From contig NZ_BAAAYL010000001.1 in NCBI RefSeq assembly GCF_039536205.1, positions 930,001-994,000 on the forward strand: 64,000 bases of DNA, in the 5' to 3' direction. Of the stretch, positions 34,178-43,139 are shown in pieces. Under the pieces are notes generated by a model that saw only the letters and a list, made by a program, of their open reading frames with translations, was not told the origin of the DNA and searched no databases. Source of the DNA: Streptomyces sannanensis (GTDB lineage Bacteria; Actinomycetota; Actinomycetes; Streptomycetales; Streptomycetaceae). How positions within the stretch are numbered: position 1 is the first letter of the stretch; every line of letters begins with the position of its first letter. The position numbers and the translations under genes are program-made.

Positions 34178-35027
34178 GCAGCGCGTCCTGGGCACTGAGG
34201 AACTTGCCCGCCCGTACGGCGTCGAGGAAGGCCAGCGCGGCCTGCTCGATACCGCGCTGACGGGCCACCGGCACCCAGTCGCCGCGGCGGCGCACGGTCG
34301 GCTGGCCCCGGTGATCCACGATCTCCGCAAGGTTGAGGACCTGGCGTTTGGTGTCCTGCCCCGAGACCTCGAGGACCTCCTCGGTGGAGCCGCTCATCCG
34401 GTTCATGATGCCGATCGCCGTGAACCCGTCGCCCGCGAGCTGAAGCACCACGTGGTGCATCAGCCCTTCGCGGATCCTCGCCCTCACGTCGACGCGTTCG
34501 ATCTCCCCGGGCATCAGGAAGCGCAAGGTGTCGACGACATGGATGAAGTCGTCGAGGACGAGGGTGCGCGGATCCTCGGGCAGACCCACACGGTTCTTCT
34601 GCATCAGGATCAGATCGCGCGGGTGGTCGGCGCACTGGGCGTATCCGGGCGCGTAGCGGCGGTTGAAGCCGACGGCCAGGCTGGTGCCGCGTTCCTCCGA
34701 GAGGTCCACCAGCCGCTGGGAGTCGGCGAATTCATAGGCCAGCGGCTTGTCCACGTACGTCGGCACACCCGCTTCGAGCAGCCGGGCGACGATCACGGGG
34801 TGGACGGAGGTGGGTGCGTGGACGAAGGCCGCGTCCAGGTCCTGGGCGATCAGCGAGTCCAGGTCGGTGTGGCAGCGGGAAGCGGGGATGTGGTGCGCCG
34901 CGGCGGTCCGGTCGAGGGTGGCAGGGGTGCGGGTCTGGAGGTGCAGTTCGGTCCCCGGCAGGGTGGTCAGCACCGGCAGGTAAGCCTTCTGCGCGATGTC
35001 CCCGAGCCCGATGCAGCCGACCTTCAC
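34122..35027 (-). CDS. Gfo/Idh/MocA-family oxidoreductase
   Basis: 301 residues. The Rossmann start is VGCIGLGDIAQKAYLPVL, and the family VDKPLAYEFADS (EKP-like motif, about residue 95) follows. The C-terminal alpha/beta domain is about 120-280. It likely oxidises a sugar or inositol derivative with NAD(P). It lies 9 bp after the FAD monooxygenase gene and is probably cotranscribed with it. Confidence 0.85.
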   Translation of the reverse strand: MKVGCIGLGDIAQKAYLPVLTTLPGTELHLQTRTPATLDRTAAAHHIPASRCHTDLDSLIAQDLDAAFVHAPTSVHPVIVARLLEAGVPTYVDKPLAYEFADSQRLVDLSEERGTSLAVGFNRRYAPGYAQCADHPRDLILMQKNRVGLPEDPRTLVLDDFIHVVDTLRFLMPGEIERVDVRARIREGLMHHVVLQLAGDGFTAIGIMNRMSGSTEEVLEVSGQDTKRQVLNLAEIVDHRGQPTVRRRGDWVPVARQRGIEQAALAFLDAVRAGKFLSAQDALLTHELCERVVRQALEQAA

Positions 35028-35036
35028 AGGTGTCTC

Positions 35037-36245
35037 CTATTGCCGTGCCGGTTGGTTGTCCTGTGTTCCGGCAGCATACGTGTGCTGCGGGGGCTGCCAG
35101 TCGGCAATGGATTCGAAGGAGCGCAGCATCAGATTGGGGCCGAGCCGGCTGACACCCGCGATGAGCATGTCGCGCAGCGCGAGGGCGGGGGCGCTGGTCA
35201 GGTGGTTCATCCGGGCGGTCCTGGCGGCCCGGCAGACGATCGCGGTGGTGCGCGGCAGCCGGTCATGGGAGTAGGAGGCGAGGGCCTGTGTGAAGTCCCG
35301 GCCGGGCTCTGCGTGGTGGGCGAGGACGATGGCGTCCTCGATGGCCTGGTTGCCGCCCTGGCCGAGGCTGGGGGTCATGGCGTGGGCGGCGTCGCCGAGC
35401 AGGGCGACCCTGCCCCGGTGGTAGGCGGGAAGCGGGACGGTCATGTGGCGGACGTCGTTGCGCAGGATCCGCTCGGGGTCGGCGGCGGCGAGGACGTCGG
35501 GGATCGGGTCGTGCCAGTCGCTGAAGCGCCTTCGCAGTTCGGCCATCTCGCTGTCGGGGGCCCGGCCGCCCTCGGGGAGGACGGCGGTGGCGTAGGCGTA
35601 GACCCGGCCTCCCCTGAGGGGCTGGGTGCCCCAGACTCCGCCGCGGCCCCAGGTCTCGTGCGGGTGGAACGGCCGCTCGGGTGCCGGGACGACGAGGCGC
35701 CAGGCGGTGAAACCGCTGTACACGGGCTTCGGGTGGGCGGGGAACAGCGTCTGCCGGACGCCCGAGTTGATGCCGTCGGCGCCGATGACGAGGTCGGCCT
35801 CGATGTCCCCGTCCGGAGTGGCGACGACAGAGCGACGGTCTGCCGAGCCCCGGTCGCCGAGCCGGGCCTCGGTGCCGGTGCGCAGCGAGTCCTCGCGAAG
35901 GCCGGAGCGGAGGATGTCGACCAGGGTGGCGCGGTGCACCGGGACGAGTGTCCCGCCGAACCGCTCCTCGGCGTCCGAGGTGTCGGCCCGGACGAGCCAC
36001 CGGCCGTTCGGGGTGCGTATCCCGAGGCTGCCGCGCCAGACGGCGAGTTCCCGAACGCGGTCGCCGAGGCCGATGACGTCCAGGGCGCGCTGGGCGTTGG
36101 GGCAGAGCCCGATGCCCGCTCCGACCGGCTCGAGGGACGTGGCGCGTTCCAGAACGGTGACCCGCCAGCCCCGCTGGTGCAGGGCCACCGCGGCGGTGAG
36201 ACCGCCGATTCCGGCTCCGACGACCACGGCATGCGGTGTGGGCAT
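35037..36245 (-). CDS. FAD-dependent monooxygenase (salicylate-hydroxylase type)
   Basis: 402 residues. The start ATG at 36245 has a perfect AAGGAGG site. GAGIGGLTAAVALHQRGW binds FAD ADP, DLVIGADGINSGVR is the DG motif, and LLGDAAHAMTPSLGQGGNQAIEDA is the GD motif. It is a class A hydroxylase acting on aromatic or related substrates. It is divergent from a TetR regulator with two palindromic sites between them, so expression is probably induced by its substrate. Confidence 0.9.
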   Translation of the reverse strand: MPTPHAVVVGAGIGGLTAAVALHQRGWRVTVLERATSLEPVGAGIGLCPNAQRALDVIGLGDRVRELAVWRGSLGIRTPNGRWLVRADTSDAEERFGGTLVPVHRATLVDILRSGLREDSLRTGTEARLGDRGSADRRSVVATPDGDIEADLVIGADGINSGVRQTLFPAHPKPVYSGFTAWRLVVPAPERPFHPHETWGRGGVWGTQPLRGGRVYAYATAVLPEGGRAPDSEMAELRRRFSDWHDPIPDVLAAADPERILRNDVRHMTVPLPAYHRGRVALLGDAAHAMTPSLGQGGNQAIEDAIVLAHHAEPGRDFTQALASYSHDRLPRTTAIVCRAARTARMNHLTSAPALALRDMLIAGVSRLGPNLMLRSFESIADWQPPQHTYAAGTQDNQPARQ

Positions 36246-36263
36246 GGTTCCTCCTTCAATGGA

Positions 36264-36303
36264 ACTACATCTGTAGTGGGCCTCACCTTACTACTGGTGT
36301 AGT
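36264..36303. promoter_or_regulatory. twin TetR operator sites
   Basis: ACTACA-TC-TGTAGT (36264-36277, perfect) and ACTACTGGTGTAGT (36290-36303, one mismatch pair) share the same consensus, 26 bp centre to centre. They lie between the FAD monooxygenase and the TetR gene and overlap both promoter regions. Confidence 0.75.
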
Positions 36304-36323
36304 GACGGCGATAGGTTGTGCCC

Positions 36324-36914
36324 ATGGCCGCACGCACCACCGGCGCCCCCCGTGCCGAACTGATCGCCGACACCGCCCTCGCGCTCCTCGCCGAGCGCGG
36401 GATGCGCGGGCTCACCCACCGGGCGGTCGACGAGCACGCCGGGCTCCCCCAGGGCTCGACGTCGAACTACGCCCGTACCCGGCAGGCACTGCTGGAGGCG
36501 GCGGTACGACGGCAGGCGGAGCGCGAGTCACGACTGCTCACCCCGGACGCGATGCCGGTGCGCGCCGGCGGGGTGGACGCGCTGGCCGGGCCGCTCGCCG
36601 AGGCCCTGCATCGCATGCTGACCCAGCATCGTGAGCTGCTGGTGTCCCGTTACGAACTCGCCCTGGAGGCCACCCGCCGACCCGAGTTGCGCGCGTACTA
36701 CGACATCACCGGGCGGCAGTTCCGTGAGCCGCTGGTGGCCCTGATGGCCGGGGCGGGGTCGTCGGAGCCGGAGCGGCACGCGCTGTCGCTGGTGGCGTGG
36801 GGCGAGGGGATGATGTTCTCCTGCGTGGCCGGCTCGTACCACGCGTCCGTGCCCACCCTGGAGGAGCTGCACAAGGGCTGCGGCGAGCTGCTGCGGGGCA
36901 TGCTCGGCCGATAA
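36324..36914 (+). CDS. TetR-family regulator
   Basis: 196 residues from the ATG at 36324. The HTH is near the N-terminus (ELIADTALALLAERGMRGLT then HRAVDEHAGLPQGSTSNYAR). The C-terminal helical domain binds the ligand. It probably represses itself and the divergent FAD monooxygenase through the twin ACTACA sites. Confidence 0.9.
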   Translation: MAARTTGAPRAELIADTALALLAERGMRGLTHRAVDEHAGLPQGSTSNYARTRQALLEAAVRRQAERESRLLTPDAMPVRAGGVDALAGPLAEALHRMLTQHRELLVSRYELALEATRRPELRAYYDITGRQFREPLVALMAGAGSSEPERHALSLVAWGEGMMFSCVAGSYHASVPTLEELHKGCGELLRGMLGR

Positions 36915-36946
36915 CACGTGGTAGCCGCCCCGAGCCCTGCGCCAGG

Positions 36947-37468
36947 ATGACCACCATGACGACACCTGAGCGCACCGTGCCCTCCACCACGGCCGACGAA
37001 CGCAGCATGCTGGAGGAATGGCTGGACTTCCACCGCGAGACCCTGGCCGGGAAGTGCGCCGGGTTGACGGAGGAGCAGCTCGGAGAGGCCAGCGTGGCGC
37101 CCTCGGAGCTCTCGCTGCTCGGCCTCACGCGGCACATGGCGGAGGTCGAGCGGCACTGGTTCCGCAGGATCCTCATCGGAGAGGACCCCGGCGGCATCTA
37201 CGACAGCGAAGAGGACCCGGACGGGGACTTCCATCATGGAGAGACCGACACCTGGGCCGAGGCGCATGACACCTGGCAGGCGGAGATCGCCCGGGCCCGC
37301 GAAATCGCCGCCGGCCTGACGCTGGACGATCTCTCGACCGGCCCTCACCGCGCCGGGAAGACGTTCAACCTCCGCTGGATCTACGTCCATATGATCGAGG
37401 AGTACGCCCGCCACAACGGGCACGCCGACCTCATCAGGGAGCGGATCGACGGCGCGACCGGCGCGTAA
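36947..37468 (+). CDS. DinB/DUF664 family protein
   Basis: 173 residues from the ATG at 36947 (a second ATG is three codons on). A four-helix bundle is suggested with three metal-ligand His positions: RHMAEVERHW (about 63-72) and MIEEYARHNGHADLIRE near the C-terminus. In actinobacteria the family includes mycothiol-dependent transferases, so thiol-dependent detoxification is possible. Confidence 0.8.
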   Translation: MTTMTTPERTVPSTTADERSMLEEWLDFHRETLAGKCAGLTEEQLGEASVAPSELSLLGLTRHMAEVERHWFRRILIGEDPGGIYDSEEDPDGDFHHGETDTWAEAHDTWQAEIARAREIAAGLTLDDLSTGPHRAGKTFNLRWIYVHMIEEYARHNGHADLIRERIDGATGA

Positions 37469-37575
37469 GCCCTGTCCGGGCGATCACACCGGACTGGACC
37501 CGGGTATCACTCGTGCGGGCCAATCCCGGCCCGCGGATTCCCCAACGGGCGCGTGCGTCCAGCAGAGTTGCCAAG

Positions 37576-38022
37576 GTGCATCGAACCAGAACCACGACAG
37601 CTCTCCTGGCGATCCTGGCCGTCTCGGCCGTCTCCGGCTGTGTGACGGTCCAGGCCCGCCCCTCACCGGCGAGCCTGCCCGCGCGGACCGGGGTCTCCCG
37701 CGGCGTGGCACCGCAGATCGTCCAGTCACCCGTCCGCGAGGCGCTGGAAGCGGCCCTGCCGCCCGCGCCCGCGTCCCGGCAGGAACCGTCCGCTCCCCCG
37801 GCGGCTCGCGACCAGGCGGCCGACGCTCCCGCCGCGGACCCCGCGCGCCGTCCTCGGCACACGTCTCCGGAGGGGACGGATCCGGCCCTGCCGGTGCCGT
37901 CGACCGGGATCGTTCCGGCACCGGTCGTCGGCACCGGAGACGTGTGCGCGCTCGGGCAGGGATTCGGCGGCTGGCGCCCGGACAGCCCCGAGGCGCGCAT
38001 CTGCCGCCAGACCTACGGCTGA
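37576..38022 (+). CDS. putative lipoprotein, Pro/Ala-rich
   Basis: 148 residues from the GTG at 37576. The signal sequence ends in a lipobox (LAVSAVSGC, Cys at about residue 22). The mature part is disordered, Pro/Ala/Arg-rich. The last about 30 residues are ordered with two Cys (GTGDVCALGQGFGGWRPDSP then EARICRQTYG), a tail seen in several Streptomyces exported proteins. Function unknown. Confidence 0.65.
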   Translation: MHRTRTTTALLAILAVSAVSGCVTVQARPSPASLPARTGVSRGVAPQIVQSPVREALEAALPPAPASRQEPSAPPAARDQAADAPAADPARRPRHTSPEGTDPALPVPSTGIVPAPVVGTGDVCALGQGFGGWRPDSPEARICRQTYG

Positions 38023-38037
38023 CGTCCTCCGGGCGCG

Positions 38038-38571
38038 CTAGCCACTGTCACCCAGCCGCGACTCGAGACGTTCGATAGCCGCGCGGACCCCGTTGCCGTA
38101 CGGATCGTCCGCCAGCGCGCCCGAGGCGGCCCAAGCCCGGTCGAGATGGATCCGGGCCGCCTCGGGGCGGTGCAGTTTCACATAGTCGGCGGCCAGATTG
38201 AGATGGAGCGAGGGATAGAAGCCGCGCAGCGCGACGGACTCGTCGTGCTGCGCGAGCCGCTCCCCGCCGGCCTCCTCGGCGGCGGCCAGCGCCCTCAGGT
38301 CCCAGGCCAGCTCGTCACCGGGGTCGTCCTGGGTGTCGGCCATGTAGTGCGCGAGCGTGCAACGGTACAGCGGGTCGCCGTGCTCACCCAGCTCCGCCCA
38401 CAGCTCCCCGAGGCGATTGCGGGCCTCCCCGCGGTCACCGCCGTGCAGGAGCATGATCGCCTGCCCGATCCTGGTCATGACGGCGTCCTCCGACGCCTCC
38501 TGCTGCTGGGTCACCGCGGCCTCCCGGACCGTCGTCCACTCATCCGACGGTCCGACGCTAACCGCAGCCAC
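38038..38571 (-). CDS. TPR-like helical protein
   Basis: About 177 residues. I place the start at GTG 38571, 7 nt after GAGGGGA; a TTG two codons upstream is the alternative. Helical repeats such as AIMLLHGGDRGEARNRLGEL and LHLNLAADYVKLHRPEAARI have tetratricopeptide spacing. Proteins like this are often annotated as tetratricopeptide hypothetical proteins; no function is evident. Confidence 0.65.
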   Translation of the reverse strand: MAAVSVGPSDEWTTVREAAVTQQQEASEDAVMTRIGQAIMLLHGGDRGEARNRLGELWAELGEHGDPLYRCTLAHYMADTQDDPGDELAWDLRALAAAEEAGGERLAQHDESVALRGFYPSLHLNLAADYVKLHRPEAARIHLDRAWAASGALADDPYGNGVRAAIERLESRLGDSG

Positions 38572-38612
38572 CGGCAATTCCCCTCAGGCTCGGGCGGCGA
38601 TCTCGCGGCCGG

Positions 38613-39296
38613 TCATCCCAGGTCGGGAATCCGCCAGTCGATCGGCTCGTGTCCCTGGGCGGCGATCGCCTCGTTGATCCGGGTGAAGGGGCGGGAGCCG
38701 TAGAACTTCTTCGCCGACAGGGGGGAAGGGTGTGCGCCCTTCACGACCACGTGGCGCTCCTCGTCGATCAGCGGCAGCTTCTTCTGCGCGTAATTCCCCC
38801 AGAGCACGAAGACCGCCGGGTCGGGCCGCGAGGCCACCGCTCGGATGACCGCGTCGGTGAACTTCTCCCACCCCTTGCCCTTGTGGGAATTGGCCTCGCC
38901 GGCTCGTACCGTCAGGACCGCGTTGAGCAGCAGCACACCCTGCTCGGCCCACGGCATCAGATAGCCGTTGTCCGGCACGGGGAGGCCCAGCTCGTCGTGC
39001 ATCTCCTTGTAGATGTTCCGGAGCGAGGGCGGGGTCTTGACGCCCGGCCGCACCGAGAAGCACAGCCCGTGCCCCTGACCCTCGCCGTGGTACGGGTCCT
39101 GGCCGAGGACCAGGACCTTGACCTGCTCGTACGGCGTGGCGTCCAGCGCGGCGAAGACCTCCTCGCGCGGCGGATAGACCGGACCCTTGGCCCGCTCCTC
39201 CTCGACGAACTCGGTGAGCTCCTTGAAGTAGGGCTTCTGCAGCTCTTCGCCGAGGACGCCGCGCCAGGACTCGGGCAGCAGGTCGGTGTCGGTCAC
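38613..39296 (-). CDS. ung: uracil-DNA glycosylase
   Basis: 227 residues, the usual family-1 length. The water-activating loop GQDPYHGEGQGHGLCFSV (Asp about residue 70), the FVLWGNYAQKK strand and the C-terminal DNA-minor-groove loop GAHPSPLSAKK are all present. It excises uracil from DNA in base-excision repair. Start GTG at 39296. Streptomycetes often carry two ung genes. Confidence 0.94.
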   Translation of the reverse strand: MTDTDLLPESWRGVLGEELQKPYFKELTEFVEEERAKGPVYPPREEVFAALDATPYEQVKVLVLGQDPYHGEGQGHGLCFSVRPGVKTPPSLRNIYKEMHDELGLPVPDNGYLMPWAEQGVLLLNAVLTVRAGEANSHKGKGWEKFTDAVIRAVASRPDPAVFVLWGNYAQKKLPLIDEERHVVVKGAHPSPLSAKKFYGSRPFTRINEAIAAQGHEPIDWRIPDLG

Positions 39297-39364
39297 GTCA
39301 AAAACCTCCGGATCGCGATCGGTTCTCGACCACAGAACCTACCTGCGCCCACTGACAATCGTTC

Positions 39365-40966
39365 CTACCAGCTGGTCTTCCGGTGCAGCTCCCACATCTG
39401 CATGACCGTCTGCGGGTCCAGTGCACGCTCTCCGCCCGCGATCTCGTCGCTGGCCGCGATGTACGTCTTGCCCTGCCACAGCGGCAGCAGCCGGACGTCC
39501 TTGGCGATGATCTTCTGGGCGGTGTGGAACTGGTCACTCACCGCGCCGCGGTCCGGCTGCCGGCGGGACTTCGGCAGCAGCTCGTCCAGGATCTCCCGCT
39601 GCTCGTACGGCGTACCGACCGCGTTCTCCTTGCCGACGAAGGGCGCGATGAAGTTGTCCGGGTCGGGGAAGTCGGGGTTCCAGCCGCGGCCGAAGACCGG
39701 GAACTCGCCCTGCTGAAAGCCCTTCGTGTACTCCTTCCACGTCGGCCGGCTCTTGAGGGTGACCTTGAACAGCTTGGAGTCCTCCAGCTGGCGCCTGATC
39801 TCCTCGAACTCCGGCTTGGTGGACGAACCGTAGCGGTCCGTGGTGTACCACAGCGTCAGCGCCACCGGCTCGTTGATCCCCGCCTCGCGCAGAATCTGGC
39901 CGGCCTTCTCCGCGCTCGGCGAGCCGAAGGAGTCGAAGAACGGTGTGGTGTGCCCGGCCACACCCTTGGGAATCATGGAGTAGAGGGGTTCGGCCGTGCC
40001 CATGTAGGCCTTCGCCACCAGGGCGTCACGGTCGATGACCTGCGCGACGGCCTTGCGTACGGCCGGGTTGCCCGCCGCAGGGTCCTTCGGGTTGAACACC
40101 AGGAAGCGGATCTCGGAGCCCACGGTCTCGATGAGCTGGAGCTTGGTCTCGCCCTCCTTCTCCTTCCCTTGCCGGTCCTCGATGGCAAGGACTTCCTCGG
40201 CGGTGAGACCGCGGTACGTCAGATCGATCTGCTGCGCCTCCAGCGCCTGCATCAGGGCTCCGGACTCCTTGAAGTACCGGATGGTGACAGCCTCGTTCCT
40301 GCGCTTAGCGAAGCCCTTGTAGTCGTGATTCGCCGCCAGTTCCGCCGAGGAGTCCGGGTCGTACGACTTCAGTACGTACGGTCCTGATCCGGTCACTCGG
40401 TCGTCCTCGCGCAGCCGGTCCGCCGGGTACTCCTTCGGGGCCACGATCGACATGGCGGGGGTGGCGAGAACGAACGGGAACGTCGCGTCGGCCTTGTTGA
40501 GGTGGAAGGTGACGGTGCTCTCACCTTCCGTCTCCACCCTGTCGAGACTGCCGAGCAGCCCCTTGGGACCAGCTTTGACGTCGATCTTCACGATACGGTC
40601 GATGGAGTGCTTCACCGCCTCGGCATCGAGCCGTTCCCCGTCGGAGAATTTCAACCCCTCGCGGAGCATGCACTGAAATGTCTTGTTCGAGGCATCCGTG
40701 AATTCACACTTCTTGGCCGCATCGGGCTGGGGAGTGGTACTCCCGGTGGGGAAACTCAGCAGCGTCTGGAAGACGTTCCGGAACAGCTCCCACGATCCGT
40801 CCCACGATGCGGCCGGATCGAGCGTGCTGGGCACACTGGTCGAACCGACGATGATCTTCTGTTCCGCGTCCGAGCCACCGCCCGGCAGCAGTCCGCACCC
40901 GGCGAGCAGGGATATGGACGCAAGGGCCGCAATGGCCTGCAGACTGGTCCGATTGAACACGCGCAC
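39365..40966 (-). CDS. ABC transporter peptide-binding lipoprotein (SBP family 5)
   Basis: 533 residues from a GTG at 40966 with GAGGAGC upstream. The lipobox is LLAGCGLL (Cys about 25). The family 5 fold follows: IIVGSTSVPSTLDPAASWDG, LREGLKFSDGERLDAEAVKH and GRGWNPDFPDPDNFIAPF. It is bound to the outer membrane face to deliver oligopeptides or similar ligands. No permease or ATPase genes are adjacent, so it is an orphan binding protein. Confidence 0.9.
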   Translation of the reverse strand: MRVFNRTSLQAIAALASISLLAGCGLLPGGGSDAEQKIIVGSTSVPSTLDPAASWDGSWELFRNVFQTLLSFPTGSTTPQPDAAKKCEFTDASNKTFQCMLREGLKFSDGERLDAEAVKHSIDRIVKIDVKAGPKGLLGSLDRVETEGESTVTFHLNKADATFPFVLATPAMSIVAPKEYPADRLREDDRVTGSGPYVLKSYDPDSSAELAANHDYKGFAKRRNEAVTIRYFKESGALMQALEAQQIDLTYRGLTAEEVLAIEDRQGKEKEGETKLQLIETVGSEIRFLVFNPKDPAAGNPAVRKAVAQVIDRDALVAKAYMGTAEPLYSMIPKGVAGHTTPFFDSFGSPSAEKAGQILREAGINEPVALTLWYTTDRYGSSTKPEFEEIRRQLEDSKLFKVTLKSRPTWKEYTKGFQQGEFPVFGRGWNPDFPDPDNFIAPFVGKENAVGTPYEQREILDELLPKSRRQPDRGAVSDQFHTAQKIIAKDVRLLPLWQGKTYIAASDEIAGGERALDPQTVMQMWELHRKTSW

Positions 40967-41067
40967 GCTCCTCGATCAGCCATGGGTCGGCAGACCATAC
41001 CGCAGCGCCCCGCGCGAACAACTCACAGGTTCGGCGGGGCACTTGGGGAAACTGAGGCGAAAGCGTG

Positions 41068-41823
41068 TCAGCTCACACCGGCATTCAGGAAAATACCCCC
41101 GTCCACGACCAGTGTCTGTCCGGTAATCCATGCGGACTGTTCGGATGTCAGGAACGCGGCAGCGCCCCCGATGTCCGAGGGAACGCCGAGACGGCCCAGT
41201 GGATAGCCCGCCGCGGCCTCCTCCTCACGCCCTTCGTAGAGCGCCGCGGCGAATTTGGTCCTGACCACTGCCGGAGCGATGGCATTGACCCGGACACCCG
41301 GCGCGAACTCGTGCGCCAGCTGCAGGGTCAGATTGATCATCGCCGCCTTGCTCATGCCGTACGCGCCGACGAAGGGCGAGGCGGAGACTCCGGCGATCGA
41401 GGCGATATTGACGATCGCCCCGCCGTTCTCCTTCTGCCACGTCTTCCAGGTCTGCTGCGCGAAGCCGAGTGCCGAGATGACATTGGTCTCGTACACCTTG
41501 CGGGCCACACCCAGGTCGAGCTCGGCCATCGGGCCGAACACCGGGTTGGTGCCGGCGTTGTTGACCAGGTAGTCGAGCCGCCCGAAGACCTCCATGGTGT
41601 GCTCGACGGCGACAGCCTGGTGTGCCTCGTCGTGGGCCTTGCCCGCGACGGCGATCACCCGGTCCGTGCCGAGCTTCTCCACGGCCTCCTTGAGCGCGTC
41701 CTCGTTGCGCCCGGTGATGCACACCCGGTCGCCGCGCGCGATGAACGCCTCGGCGATGCCGTATCCGATGCCGCGGCTGGCGCCGGTGATCAGGGCGACC
41801 CTGCCGCTGTCCTGAACGGTCAT
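41068..41823 (-). CDS. SDR oxidoreductase (FabG-like)
   Basis: 251 residues. LITGASRGIGYGIAEAF, NNAGTNPVFGP, the catalytic Ser in VNIASIAGVS, and YGMSKAA (YxxxK) are present. It follows a second FabG-like gene by 15 bp on the same strand. The pair may act in fatty-acid or acyl-CoA reduction/oxidation; the exact substrate is unknown. Confidence 0.88.
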   Translation of the reverse strand: MTVQDSGRVALITGASRGIGYGIAEAFIARGDRVCITGRNEDALKEAVEKLGTDRVIAVAGKAHDEAHQAVAVEHTMEVFGRLDYLVNNAGTNPVFGPMAELDLGVARKVYETNVISALGFAQQTWKTWQKENGGAIVNIASIAGVSASPFVGAYGMSKAAMINLTLQLAHEFAPGVRVNAIAPAVVRTKFAAALYEGREEEAAAGYPLGRLGVPSDIGGAAAFLTSEQSAWITGQTLVVDGGIFLNAGVS

Positions 41824-41838
41824 GTCCTCGTCTCCCGA

Positions 41839-42600
41839 CTAGTCGAGCGGCCCGCCGGCCACGTACAGCACCTGGCCGGACACGAAGCCGGCGGCGTCGC
41901 CGGTGAAGAACGCGATGGCGTCGGCCACGTCCTCGGGGCGGCCGACGCGCTGCACCGGGATCTGGCCGGCCGCGGCGGCCTGGAACTGCTCGAAGCCCAT
42001 GCCGACGCGGGCCGCCGTCTGGGCGGTCATCTCGGTGACGATGAAGCCGGGGGCGACCGCGTTGGCGGTGACGCCGAACTTTCCGAGCTCGATGGCGAGG
42101 GTCTTGGTGAAGCCCTGGAGGCCGGCCTTGGCGGCGGAGTAGTTGGCCTGGCCGCGGTTGCCGAGCGCCGAGCTGCTGGAAAGGCTGACGATACGGCCGA
42201 ACTTCGCGTCCACCATGTACTTCTGGACGGCCCTCGCCATCAGGAACGCGCCCCGCAGGTGCACGTTCATCACGGTGTCCCAGTCGGATTCGCTCATCTT
42301 GAAGAGCAGGTTGTCGCGGAGGACTCCGGCGTTGTTCACCAGGATCGTGGGCGCGCCCAGCTCGGTGGCCACACGCTCCACCGCTGCGGCCACCTGGTCG
42401 CTGTCGCAGACGTCGCAGCCGACGGCGACCGCCCGTCCGCCGGCCGAGGTGATCTTCTCGACGGTGTCCTTGCAGGCCGTCTCGTCGAGGTCGAGTACGG
42501 CGACGGCGCGACCCTCGGCCGCCAGGCGTACGGCGGTGGCGGCGCCGATGCCCCGCGCCCCTCCCGTCACGATGGCGACGCGCTGCTCAGTGGTGGACAT
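41839..42600 (-). CDS. SDR oxidoreductase (FabG/acetoacetyl-CoA reductase type)
   Basis: 253 residues from the ATG at 42600; the upstream frame to 42711 is not coding. VTGGARGIGAATAVRLA, NNAGVLRDNLLFKM, SLSSSSALGNRGQANYSAAK and PGFIVTEMT are classical. The sequence resembles 3-oxoacyl-(ACP/CoA) reductases of the FabG4 class. First gene of the two-gene SDR unit. Confidence 0.88.
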   Translation of the reverse strand: MSTTEQRVAIVTGGARGIGAATAVRLAAEGRAVAVLDLDETACKDTVEKITSAGGRAVAVGCDVCDSDQVAAAVERVATELGAPTILVNNAGVLRDNLLFKMSESDWDTVMNVHLRGAFLMARAVQKYMVDAKFGRIVSLSSSSALGNRGQANYSAAKAGLQGFTKTLAIELGKFGVTANAVAPGFIVTEMTAQTAARVGMGFEQFQAAAAGQIPVQRVGRPEDVADAIAFFTGDAAGFVSGQVLYVAGGPLD

Positions 42601-42755
42601 GCTGGTTCTCCTCGCCCTTGGGATGCGGCTCTCGCGGTACGGCCCGGAGGTGAGCGACCGCTTAGCACCTTCAGCAGACGAGACGCTAGAAGCCCTGGCA
42701 CCCGGTGTCAACGGCCCACCGGGTGCGGCGGAAGAGAGCTCCCCCGGAAGCCCGC

Positions 42756-43139
42756 TCAGCGCACCAGCAGATCGAGCAGGCGTTCCACCTCGGCCTCCGG
42801 ATCCGCCGTCAGCCCCGTGTGCACCGGGCCCGGCTGGACCACCGTGGAGCGCGGCGCGATCAGCCAGCGAAAACGTCGGCCCGCGTCGTCGCGCGCCGCC
42901 TGTCCGGCCTCCTCACCCCCGCGGCAGACCCCCTCCACCGCGTGCAGTGCGGCCCGCACCCCCGCGACATCCGCCTGCGGATCCAGCGCCCGCAGCTTGT
43001 TCTCGTCGAGATGGGTCCTGGCCGCCACGAAGGTCCTGGCCCGGCAGTAGACGATCACACCGGCGTTGAAGCACTCGCCGCGCTCCACGCGGGGCACGAC
43101 ACGCACCAGCGCGTACTCGAAGACGTCACGATCGCTCAC
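42756..43139 (-). CDS. DUF3037 family protein
   Basis: 127 residues. The N-terminal DVFEYALVRVVPRVERGECFNAG then VIVYCRA is the DUF3037 signature. Its GTG overlaps the stop of the HipA-like kinase (GTGA). DUF3037 genes are regularly paired with HipA-like kinases in actinobacteria, implying a partner or modulator function, but none is proven. Confidence 0.85.
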   Translation of the reverse strand: MSDRDVFEYALVRVVPRVERGECFNAGVIVYCRARTFVAARTHLDENKLRALDPQADVAGVRAALHAVEGVCRGGEEAGQAARDDAGRRFRWLIAPRSTVVQPGPVHTGLTADPEAEVERLLDLLVR

